Positions 1 to 6,329 of a stretch of 7,463 bases of DNA are shown here, one piece after another (position 1 is the stretch's first letter; every line of letters starts with the position of its first letter). This DNA is from Candidatus Thorarchaeota archaeon (GTDB taxonomy: Archaea; Asgardarchaeota; Thorarchaeia; Thorarchaeales; Thorarchaeaceae): NCBI GenBank assembly GCA_011365025.1, contig RDOF01000077.1, positions 1-7,463 of the forward strand. The letters are read 5' to 3'. The notes under the pieces are model-generated. The model searched no databases, was not told the DNA's origin, and saw only the letters and a program-made list of their open reading frames with translations. Both the position numbers and the translations under genes were made by a program.

Positions 1-2
1 GC

Positions 3-104
3 AAGAACTCTGAGAACATGATTGGTACTTTCAGAAAAGAAAAAGTGGATATCCCACAACATCTAGCTGAAGTATTGTTTGCTAGGAATTGGCATGCGAA
101 ATAG
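3..104 (+). CDS. Possible C-terminal fragment of a protein starting upstream of the window
   Basis: One plus-strand frame is open from the left edge to a TAG at 102-104, giving 33 codons that end in DIPQHLAEVLFARNWHAK. The composition (mixed charged and hydrophobic residues, an amphipathic-looking final helix) resembles a real protein tail. The two other plus frames close within the first 21 bases. The fragment is too short to assign a family. A minus-strand frame is also open across this stretch, but it lacks an early start codon and is rich in Phe and Cys, as expected for the antisense of a Lys/Glu-rich coding strand. The length alone could be chance, so confidence is low. Confidence 0.35.
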   Translation, partial: KNSENMIGTFRKEKVDIPQHLAEVLFARNWHAK

Positions 105-236
105 GGCAGCTTGAATTTTCAGATGTTGTAAGAAACACTATTTCGTTCGCGTTTAATATATTAAGACTGTCAATCACCTGCTGACTAGTCGTCGGAGCAT
201 GAAGTTACGTGGCGCCAAAGGCCATCTTGTTACCTT
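105..236. other. Intergenic stretch upstream of the ATPase locus
   Basis: No convincing gene is seen between the left-edge fragment and the small ORF at 237. The stretch holds the AT-rich palindrome described separately and an 8-bp palindrome TGGCGCCA at 210-217. A 29-codon reading frame (199-288) has a GGAG only one base before its ATG and overlaps the better small ORF, so I do not call it. No tRNA cloverleaf or T-rich terminator was found. Confidence 0.5.
153..164 (+). promoter_or_regulatory. Candidate archaeal TATA box (12-bp perfect palindrome)
   Basis: The 12 bases TTAATATATTAA form a perfect palindrome and are the strongest TATA-like element in the left part of the window. With the usual archaeal spacing of about 25 bases, transcription would start near 183-186. 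That lies upstream of the small ORF at 237 and of the ATPase at 412, so one promoter could serve both. The element is symmetrical and could equally direct transcription to the left; I see no clear BRE to settle the direction. Confidence 0.4.
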
Positions 237-389
237 ATGGAATTCGAAAGGGCGGTTCGAAAGGCAGTTAGTAGGGTCAGTATGCTAATAGAGTTCCAAT
301 ATGAACGAGCAAAAGTCGCTTGTATTGTCGTTCCTAACATACCTTGGTCTGCAAGACTTCCATTTGTGGCGGGCATAAATCATCTCTAG
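237..389 (+). CDS. Possible 50-residue small protein upstream of the ATPase
   Basis: An ATG at 237 opens a 50-codon frame ending in TAG at 387-389. The product begins MEFERAVRKAVSRVSMLIEF, a basic amphipathic-looking stretch, and continues into a Val/Ile/Pro-rich half containing VVPNIPWSARLPFVAG. No family is recognised. Its stop lies 22 bases before the ATPase start on the same strand, and it sits downstream of the AT-rich palindrome at 153-164, so an operon arrangement is possible. No Shine-Dalgarno sequence precedes the ATG, and an internal ATG at 282 would leave 35 residues. Two copies of TTCGAAAGG 13 bases apart lie inside its 5' part. It could be a real small partner of the ATPase, or a chance frame in a long leader. 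Confidence 0.3.
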   Translation: MEFERAVRKAVSRVSMLIEFQYERAKVACIVVPNIPWSARLPFVAGINHL

Positions 390-411
390 ATGAAATAGAA
401 TTGAAAAGAGA

Positions 412-2769
412 ATGTCAGCCGGCGAAGAAAGGCCAAGTAGAGCCGAAATTGCAGCTATTATCAATATGAGAGGAAGACATGTTGACCTCGCTGAGTACTT
501 TCGTACCTATCATGAGGAGTTTATGCGTGGGATACTCATTGCTGGCTCAATTGGTTCGGGAAAGTCAGAGCTTGCCATGCAGCTTGTCCGTGCAGCCCTT
601 GACTCCAATCTCGGAGCTCTTGTCTTCGACCCATCCAATGATTATCAAAGACTTCTCTCTGTCGCGCCTGACGGCGTTGTGATTGACTTCTCTGAGTATT
701 ACTTCAATCCACTGGAGTCCCCACCAGGAATGCCACTAAAGGCATGGGGACAAGTTTTCATTCAAGTCTTTGCCCAAATTTTCGGGCTCAAGGATGTATC
801 GATATCCATACTACAAAAGAGCTGGGAGAATCTTGTAGAATCATGTAGGAACACGAAAAGGACTCCAATCCTCAGTGAGCTCTTGAAACAGGTCATGGCC
901 TATGTGCCGCGGCCACGGTCTACGGAGCAAAGCGCCCATGCCAGTGTACAGAATCGAATCGAGCAGGTTCTCAGCTCCGGATTTGGAAAATGCTTGGATG
1001 TACGAAACGGATTCACTCCAGAGGACTTTGAGACCGGTCTTCTTGTGGTAAAGACAAGACCCGTAGGAATCGAACGTGTTCATGAGCTGGTTGTGGGTCT
1101 GACCGTCGCCAAGATATTTGCATACAGATCATGGAAGCAGAGCCGAGGAGAATCGGTTGGCAATGATATGCTTGTGGTCCTTGAGGAGGCTCATCGTGTT
1201 CTGAGTGAAGGACGACAGAGTGACCGGTATGGCCAGCGACTCTACCTAGAAAGGGCACTGATAGAGTGTCGGAAGCTTGGGATGGGATTCCTAGTGGTGG
1301 ACCAAATCCCACACCAAATCAGCAGTCATGTCTTGGGAAGCTGCACAACATGGGTGGCCATGAAGCTCATGGACCCACGAGCTCGGCGCGTCATAGGCGA
1401 GGCAATGTGTCTCGACCACGTCTGGCAGGAAACTGGGCTCATGGAATTACCGGTGGGCGCCGCTTTTGTCCGTGTAGAACATATGGAAGAACTTGAGGAC
1501 GTAAGTCCCTTGGTTAACCCTCCCCTAGACAGCATAAGCGAGTTAGAGCATTTCAGACTTCCAGCGTTAGTTGCAGCACCTACACCAAGAGAGAATTTGC
1601 TTCCCGACATCTCTCATCAGACTGTTGAGAGCATGATGTGCTCAAATCAGAGATACTTGAAATACTACGAACGAAACCGCAAGGAGGACTTGGCACTGCT
1701 GGATGGTGTCCTCCCTTCACATCTCAGATTGGCATTTAGGACCCTAGTCGAGAGAATTGGTCCAAGAGAGGCAGTATGGGAGGGGGTTCTATCATATTGT
1801 GGTCTGGACAATAAGCGTCTTCCGGGGCGATTCAGAGAACCACAGAGAACGCTTGATAGACAGAGTCAGGAAGGTCTACGAAAGTGCATCGGAATCCTCA
1901 GTTCAAAACCTGCTGTGAGTGTCCTGACTTTGTGTACAGGCCAGTCAGAGATGACGACAACCGAAATCGGACAAAAAACCGGTACGAGTAGAAGTTGGAC
2001 GAACAGGGTAATCCGACGATTGGTAGAACAAGGATTCTTGCAGAAGACTTCCAAGCCACAGCACGCTTCAGCAAGATACATGGCCACTAGGCGAGGCGAG
2101 GGGCTATTGCTGCTAGGGCAACAACTGCAGAAACTTCTCGCCAATGATTCTGAGAGTATGCTTGTGCTACTCCCAAAAGATGATACTCAATGGCTTCTAA
2201 AAATGGCCAAGCTAGAAGAAACATTTCGCGATATGACAGCTGTGGCCGGTTGGAGAGAAGAGAAAGCGCTACTCCAAACTGCCAAACTCGTCTATCTTCT
2301 GCAGTTTCAGCTCGAACAAGGAAGGACAATTCGTCGAAAGGACAAGCTTGACCAAAAATCTGTCTTCAAAATACTTAGTGCACTTAGAAGTGGACTGCTT
2401 GGAGGCCTTCTGGAAAAAGCGTATCTGTTGACCATAGCAGAGGCGAAAACTCGTACTAACCTGAGTGATAGGGGATTGAGGAAACAATTGGTAGAATTAC
2501 GTCAAATAGGAGTAATAGAACTGGTAGGGAAGAAGGGAAGTAGACTGATTGAGCTTAAGAATATCTGGCGAATGTTTCTAACACAGGATGTGATGCAAAA
2601 TAGCGATTGGATGCTTCTCAACAGAAGTCTTGTGGAGAGGGCGTTACAGGAATCTCTTAACGCTTTGACATTGGGTTCGCTAATGGGAGAACTACAGTTC
2701 GCAATTATCGAAGATGTAATCGCAGGATGTAGGCGAATAGAAACATATCTGATACCTGAAAAGATGTAA
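412..2769 (+). CDS. HerA/DUF87-like P-loop ATPase with two C-terminal winged-helix regions
   Basis: This is a likely DNA-translocating or DNA-remodelling ATPase of the HerA/FtsK/VirB4 group, which works as a hexameric ring on DNA; it should be cytoplasmic. Visible motifs are the Walker A GSIGSGKS (residues 45-52), the Walker B strand MLVVLEEAH (253-261, with Glu258-Glu259), an arginine in the ECRKLGMGF segment (285-293) suited to a trans-acting finger, and the polar motif VVDQIP (295-300). A MarR-like winged helix covers about 502-568 (helices around TTTEIGQKTGTSRSWTNRVI, then a wing). A second helix-turn-helix with a wing lies at about 671-720. The N-terminus is short: the P-loop comes after only 44 residues, so the HAS beta-barrel of classical HerA is absent. 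The ATG follows an in-frame TGA at 391-393; only a weak purine stretch (GAAAAGAGA) precedes it, and a weak TATA-like ATAAAT lies at 375-380. The ATPase call is firm; the cellular role is unknown. No NurA nuclease is next to it. Confidence 0.9.
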   Translation: MSAGEERPSRAEIAAIINMRGRHVDLAEYFRTYHEEFMRGILIAGSIGSGKSELAMQLVRAALDSNLGALVFDPSNDYQRLLSVAPDGVVIDFSEYYFNPLESPPGMPLKAWGQVFIQVFAQIFGLKDVSISILQKSWENLVESCRNTKRTPILSELLKQVMAYVPRPRSTEQSAHASVQNRIEQVLSSGFGKCLDVRNGFTPEDFETGLLVVKTRPVGIERVHELVVGLTVAKIFAYRSWKQSRGESVGNDMLVVLEEAHRVLSEGRQSDRYGQRLYLERALIECRKLGMGFLVVDQIPHQISSHVLGSCTTWVAMKLMDPRARRVIGEAMCLDHVWQETGLMELPVGAAFVRVEHMEELEDVSPLVNPPLDSISELEHFRLPALVAAPTPRENLLPDISHQTVESMMCSNQRYLKYYERNRKEDLALLDGVLPSHLRLAFRTLVERIGPREAVWEGVLSYCGLDNKRLPGRFREPQRTLDRQSQEGLRKCIGILSSKPAVSVLTLCTGQSEMTTTEIGQKTGTSRSWTNRVIRRLVEQGFLQKTSKPQHASARYMATRRGEGLLLLGQQLQKLLANDSESMLVLLPKDDTQWLLKMAKLEETFRDMTAVAGWREEKALLQTAKLVYLLQFQLEQGRTIRRKDKLDQKSVFKILSALRSGLLGGLLEKAYLLTIAEAKTRTNLSDRGLRKQLVELRQIGVIELVGKKGSRLIELKNIWRMFLTQDVMQNSDWMLLNRSLVERALQESLNALTLGSLMGELQFAIIEDVIAGCRRIETYLIPEKM

Positions 2770-2778
2770 ATCGGACCG

Positions 2779-3312
2779 CTATTCTCCTTTCGCTTCACGT
2801 TCTCTCTTGGCGATTATATTGCAGGCCATGCATCTTCCTCTATGTCGGATTGGTCTGCCGCAGACCTCACAACTGTAGGGTTTGTCCGGCGGGGTTTCAG
2901 TGGTTTCTGCTTCTTGAGTTTCGACCTCACTCGCTACCTGTTGCTCTTTGCTCTCATCAATATCCCTTGAATCGGTATGACCTGCACCCCTAACATTCCG
3001 CTTGCCATACACGCTGATGAAGTACTCTGTTAGAATAGATTCCAGTTCCTTTGCTCGTCCAGAGTCACTGCATTCTACCAGAGCGACAAGTCGTTCAACA
3101 CCGTGTTTCTTCGTATACTCTGCTCCCTTTTCCTTTACATGAGATTCCAGTCTTTTTGCTAAATCTGATGAATACCCCACATAGTACTTGTTCTTTGATC
3201 TCAGCTTGAGTACATACACATAGCTTTTCTCGGGGTCAATAATGAATAAACTCACATGACCACTTCCTACTCTGAAAGAGAAGGAATAGCTTCTATATAT
3301 CTGTTTGACCAT
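2779..3312 (-). CDS. GIY-YIG domain nuclease with C-terminal zinc finger
   Basis: The product is a small predicted DNA endonuclease of 177 residues as annotated. The GIY-YIG signature appears as YVYVL (31-35) and YYVGYS (43-48). The conserved arginine follows in AKRLESH (Arg54), then EYTKKHGVERLVALVE (65-80), and the catalytic-glutamate helix RAKELESIL (86-94, Glu89 or Glu91). The domain ends with YGKRNVRGAGHT (102-113), which matches the N-VRGG-like ending of many stand-alone GIY-YIG proteins. A Glu/Thr/Pro-rich linker (about 114-145) leads to CEVC-x9-CMAC (Cys148, 151, 161, 164), a likely zinc-binding nucleic-acid contact. The first 19 residues are unlike the family, and a GTG at 3253-3255 (158-residue product) is the better start: it has GGAAGTGG just upstream and TATA-like boxes at suitable distances. 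The gene lies 109 bases downstream of the protease on the same strand and converges on the ATPase with a 9-base gap. Target and role (repair, selfish, defence) cannot be told from sequence. Confidence 0.88.
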   Translation of the reverse strand: MVKQIYRSYSFSFRVGSGHVSLFIIDPEKSYVYVLKLRSKNKYYVGYSSDLAKRLESHVKEKGAEYTKKHGVERLVALVECSDSGRAKELESILTEYFISVYGKRNVRGAGHTDSRDIDESKEQQVASEVETQEAETTETPPDKPYSCEVCGRPIRHRGRCMACNIIAKREREAKGE

Positions 3313-3328
3313 TTTAGGAAAAATATTT
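3294..3328 (-). promoter_or_regulatory. Two TATA-like boxes for the GIY-YIG gene
   Basis: Reading the minus strand, CAAATATTTTT is centred near 3324 and ATATATA occupies 3300-3294. With a 25-base spacing they would place transcription starts near 3299 and 3271. Both fall inside the annotated reading frame, downstream of the ATG at 3312. The second box lies within codons 5-7. This supports translation from the GTG at 3255-3253 rather than from the ATG. Confidence 0.35.
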
Positions 3329-3354
3329 GAATAGTACTCTGTGGGATGATGAAA

Positions 3355-3381
3355 TCTCCAAGCGATTAGGACACTTGGAGA
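3355..3381 (-). terminator. Inverted repeat in the protease/GIY-YIG gap, possible terminator
   Basis: TCTCCAAG (3355-3362) and CTTGGAGA (3374-3381) form a perfect 8-bp stem with an 11-base loop, about 40 bases past the protease stop in the direction of its transcription. No T-run follows directly; the nearest is TTTTT around 3318-3322. It could be a weak terminator or RNA processing hairpin for the protease transcript, or an operator in front of the GIY-YIG gene. Confidence 0.3.
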
Positions 3382-3421
3382 AACACGGGCCTTAGATTCT
3401 GAAATGGTTCAAGGATGGTCA

Positions 3422-6136
3422 CTAATTCCTCTGATTCATCTTGTTGTCCATATCCTCTTCTTCTTCTTTCGTTAGAAAGTTGAATATTGCCAATCCAGCA
3501 AAAAGCAGACTACCACAACAAATTACAAAATTATAGAGTTGTACGAAATTGCTAGCAAATAGACCTGCCAAAAGGTAATTCACCATTAGCAGCAGGAGAA
3601 CCGTAATTGCAAAAGATGCTCCTGCAATAACCTGAGAGCCTGAGATTCTTACCCAATTCCTTCCGGTTCCATAGTATGATAACCCTAACAACCCAGCAAG
3701 AAGAATGATGAATAGCGAAATCGGAATTAACAGGAAGTTGTAAGGTGGACCTGTTTCTATGATATCGACATAAATAGGTTCATAGGTTAGGTCTGCATTT
3801 TCAGCAAAAGTGAGTGAATAGGTGAAAGCAGTGTATGATTCTATCTCACAAAGGGTAGGAGCCATCCATCTTGATACTCTCACATGAGTATCGATAATAT
3901 GCGGAGATGGTAGGCCAAGAGTAACAGGCGCCACCCAAGAACGGGTATGTTCATCAAGAAGAATGCATGATACTGATCCATTCCCAGTCCCGACATAGAA
4001 CGCATCGAATCCAAATGGGCTGATACCCCATTCAACAAGAGGGGGATCACTTAACCACCATGTTACAGGGATTTCATGAAAATCCAGAACAGTCAGCTCT
4101 GACTCATCAATACCTACCATGACGCAGAGTCCTTTTTGCTGCCATGACTTGTCAGGTTGCAGTGTCCAGTTCTCGAAGATAACGAGAGTAAGATTCGCAT
4201 TCCTATTCATTGCGGCTCTTGGCTTGGATACTCTTGACGGGGAGGAATAAACAAGAAGGGATTGTGATGAGTCAGGATGTCGCATATAGACCTCATTTGC
4301 AGAAGAGTAATTCAGTCCCTTTGTATATGTAAGGACAGGTATGAAAGGTTCCATGTCAGAATCATTCAAGGCAGAAAGACATGGATTTGAAGCATTCCAA
4401 ATCTCTATGTCCCAGAATCTCAGTGTCCAAGGACTATAACCACTACTGAATGCTATAGCGACACTTCCATTTTCCCAGCCATCTAATGTGATATTCCACA
4501 CTTCGAAAGCAAGATAGAACTTTCGACTGCTTGCAACTACCGAAGGGGACCTGGCATCAACATTGGTATCTGTTATGTTTTCTGAAGTGAAAGAGGTGAG
4601 GTCCCAAGCCTCGATTGTGTGATTTGCTGAATACTCTGCTTCACAGAAAAGAAAGGGCTTGTGCTCAAAAATACCCAGATTGTAGTTACTCTCACGTTGA
4701 ACAACCACAATAGGATTGGTTCTATTCGTATCTGGCATTGTTGATAATATCAGATTCCATGTATGTCCTAAATCTGTTGATTTGTACACCTCAATCTGGC
4801 CGGTTTCTGTAGTTGCATTCTGCCCTTCCACTGCAAAGAACATTGTTCCATTGCCTGTTGTCACCATTGACCCTGAGGAGCTATCGATCAAATTATGCTC
4901 AATCATGGTCGACCGGCGCCATTGGCAAAACGCCTCGGAGGAGGCTTCAACCAAGTAACCGTTTTGTGTTTCATTCAAGATACGAATGCCAAAACCTGAT
5001 TGCGGGTCGATGTAATACTCGCCAGGGCCATAAGCCCGTTGATCCAATGGGTAACGTGGGTCTGGGGCAAGTAGCACTCGCCCTTCCTGACTTTGTAGGG
5101 ACTCGTTTATCAGTGTCACAACTATACCAGCTTGTTCAAGTGATGAATCAAAGCCGGTTAAGCGCCGTGCCTCTATTAGATAGTAAGTCTTCACTTCCTC
5201 GTTAATGATATACTTGGCGCCATAATACCCATCCGCATCAATAGACTGAGCTACTATTTCGAATTTGTATGTTCCATCAACTATTGGAAGGATTTGCTGT
5301 TCATCAATGAATCCTATATCCAGTTTTGTATAGAGACACATATGACAGGGAGTTTGGGAATCGTTTAGCCAATTGCCTGTTGACATAAGGCCCCAATCCT
5401 CGAGATCGGTTTCGAAACCGTGCAAAGGGTCGTAAAGATCCTCTGCCCCAAAGTCGTGACCCAATTCGTGTGCTATGGTTCCCATAGAGGGAATCTGTTC
5501 CATGTATTCAGAAACCATGGATACTGTTTCAACTAGTACCAATTCTTGGGTCAAGTGACTTATGGGATAGTGGGCAGCTGAAAGCCACTTGTGCCGCTCA
5601 GCTCCGCTTACTCCACTGCTTTGCTCAGAATATCCTGCATGAAAAATGAGAATTTTGTCAAATTGGCGATAATCAATGACTGGGTCCATCTTGGTAATGG
5701 CTTCCTTAATCATGAGCCTTGCACGGTATCCCTCATCATTATCTCCTTCAGAATCATCCAACCCATAATAGAGAACAGGTTGGTCCAGCATTATCCATCC
5801 AACGATTGTAAAGGTAATCCAAGTCCTGCCATAGGTATTTTCTCTGTAGTACTCGTCAATCCTAACCATTTGCGCCTCTATTTCCTCAAGTGTTGTTGAT
5901 GGATAGAGGTCTGGAAAGCAGACGGGAATTACCAGTAGTCTTTGTTGACCTTGATTGGAAGTACGTTCCCCAATAATCATCAAGTCTTGAGTTAGGTGTT
6001 GAACTGCCAATCCCATGAACATAGTTAATATGAACAGAAAAGTCATCAAGGCGGCATACACCTTCTTTGGCTGCCATAATGGCTTTACTCCATGCCGTAG
6101 ACGTATGTTGCCAACTATAGTTGTGATATCCTTCAA
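3422..6136 (-). CDS. Membrane-anchored M6-like (immune inhibitor A type) zinc metalloprotease
   Basis: This is a predicted cell-surface zinc endopeptidase of 904 residues. A basic N-terminus (Arg12, Arg14, Lys18, Lys24, Lys25) precedes one membrane segment (about 27-47). The M6-type core follows directly: RLLVIPVCFPDLYPS (66-80), DEYYRENTYGRTWITF (94-109), the zinc site HELGHDFGAEDLYD (223-236, an HExxHxxGxxD pattern with catalytic Glu224) and the Met-turn DWGLMSTGNW (247-256). A mixed beta region (about 280-400) leads to a long beta-rich region with one clear Asp-box, STDLGHTW (453-460), which suggests a sialidase-like propeller. Three further membrane segments lie at about 801-822, 834-858 and 864-888, with an acidic C-terminal tail. 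Sixteen N-x-S/T sequons occur, all between 258 and 721. There is no obvious propeptide between the first membrane segment and the core. The start is TTG, fixed by an in-frame TAA immediately before it and AGGAGGT six bases upstream. The substrate is unknown. Confidence 0.9.
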   Translation of the reverse strand: MKDITTIVGNIRLRHGVKPLWQPKKVYAALMTFLFILTMFMGLAVQHLTQDLMIIGERTSNQGQQRLLVIPVCFPDLYPSTTLEEIEAQMVRIDEYYRENTYGRTWITFTIVGWIMLDQPVLYYGLDDSEGDNDEGYRARLMIKEAITKMDPVIDYRQFDKILIFHAGYSEQSSGVSGAERHKWLSAAHYPISHLTQELVLVETVSMVSEYMEQIPSMGTIAHELGHDFGAEDLYDPLHGFETDLEDWGLMSTGNWLNDSQTPCHMCLYTKLDIGFIDEQQILPIVDGTYKFEIVAQSIDADGYYGAKYIINEEVKTYYLIEARRLTGFDSSLEQAGIVVTLINESLQSQEGRVLLAPDPRYPLDQRAYGPGEYYIDPQSGFGIRILNETQNGYLVEASSEAFCQWRRSTMIEHNLIDSSSGSMVTTGNGTMFFAVEGQNATTETGQIEVYKSTDLGHTWNLILSTMPDTNRTNPIVVVQRESNYNLGIFEHKPFLFCEAEYSANHTIEAWDLTSFTSENITDTNVDARSPSVVASSRKFYLAFEVWNITLDGWENGSVAIAFSSGYSPWTLRFWDIEIWNASNPCLSALNDSDMEPFIPVLTYTKGLNYSSANEVYMRHPDSSQSLLVYSSPSRVSKPRAAMNRNANLTLVIFENWTLQPDKSWQQKGLCVMVGIDESELTVLDFHEIPVTWWLSDPPLVEWGISPFGFDAFYVGTGNGSVSCILLDEHTRSWVAPVTLGLPSPHIIDTHVRVSRWMAPTLCEIESYTAFTYSLTFAENADLTYEPIYVDIIETGPPYNFLLIPISLFIILLAGLLGLSYYGTGRNWVRISGSQVIAGASFAITVLLLLMVNYLLAGLFASNFVQLYNFVICCGSLLFAGLAIFNFLTKEEEEDMDNKMNQRN

Positions 6137-6329
6137 TTACAGACCTCCTACCTTTTTGTTAGCGCCAAGGCATATGAATTTCTTCTCTTTTCTCCAAATC
6201 ACAATACCACCTACAGTGATAGCGCAAAAGTCGGATATTCACTCTTGTGACATATACCAACAACACACTGATAGCCGTAGAATCTTCTGTTTCCATTAGG
6301 ATAGGAAAAGACCAAGGACTGTTTTATCA
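6137..6329. other. Divergent intergenic region with promoters for the protease and the right-edge gene
   Basis: This 193-base region separates two divergently transcribed genes and should carry both promoters. It is the only place for the protease promoter, but I see no strong TATA box on the minus strand. On the plus strand CATATA at 6251-6256 is a weak candidate for the right-edge gene. Two near-identical 11-mers, ACAGTGATAGC (6213-6223) and ACACTGATAGC (6265-6275), are direct repeats differing at one base. No RNA gene is seen. Confidence 0.5.
6143..6149 (-). promoter_or_regulatory. Strong Shine-Dalgarno site for the protease
   Basis: The minus strand reads AGGAGGT here, a near-complete match to the 16S rRNA anti-Shine-Dalgarno sequence, ending six bases before the TTG at 6136-6134. 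This decides the start: the frame is closed by TAA directly upstream of the TTG, and the next ATG (codon 31) would fall inside the first membrane segment. Confidence 0.85.

Noticed and set aside
243..264. Direct repeat TTCGAAAGG, two copies 13 bases apart; the second sits in GGTTCGAAA, which resembles a tRNA T-loop
   Set aside because: The flanking bases do not form a T-stem and there is no acceptor or anticodon arm. Two copies of a 9-mer within a possible coding frame are weak evidence for a repeat element.
199..288. 29-codon plus-strand frame beginning MKLRGAKGHLVTLW
   Set aside because: GGAG is only one base before the ATG, the frame is very short, and it overlaps the longer small ORF at 237-389.
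841..1610. Several minus-strand open frames of 80-99 codons inside the ATPase gene
   Set aside because: They are antisense to a strongly supported coding frame, overlap each other in different frames, and have Ser/Pro/His-rich compositions typical of shadow frames.
4716..5205. Plus-strand open frames of 80 and 130 codons opposite the protease
   Set aside because: They lie antisense to the protease ectodomain, have no ribosome binding site and no recognisable motifs.
2779..6136. The two minus-strand genes as an inserted mobile cassette between plus-strand genes
   Set aside because: No flanking direct or inverted repeats, integrase or change of base composition was seen; the strand switch alone is not evidence.
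6015..6299. 94-codon plus-strand frame overlapping the protease N-terminus and the divergent region
   Set aside because: About 120 bases are antisense to the protease start, it would block the protease ribosome binding site region, and the product shows no family features.
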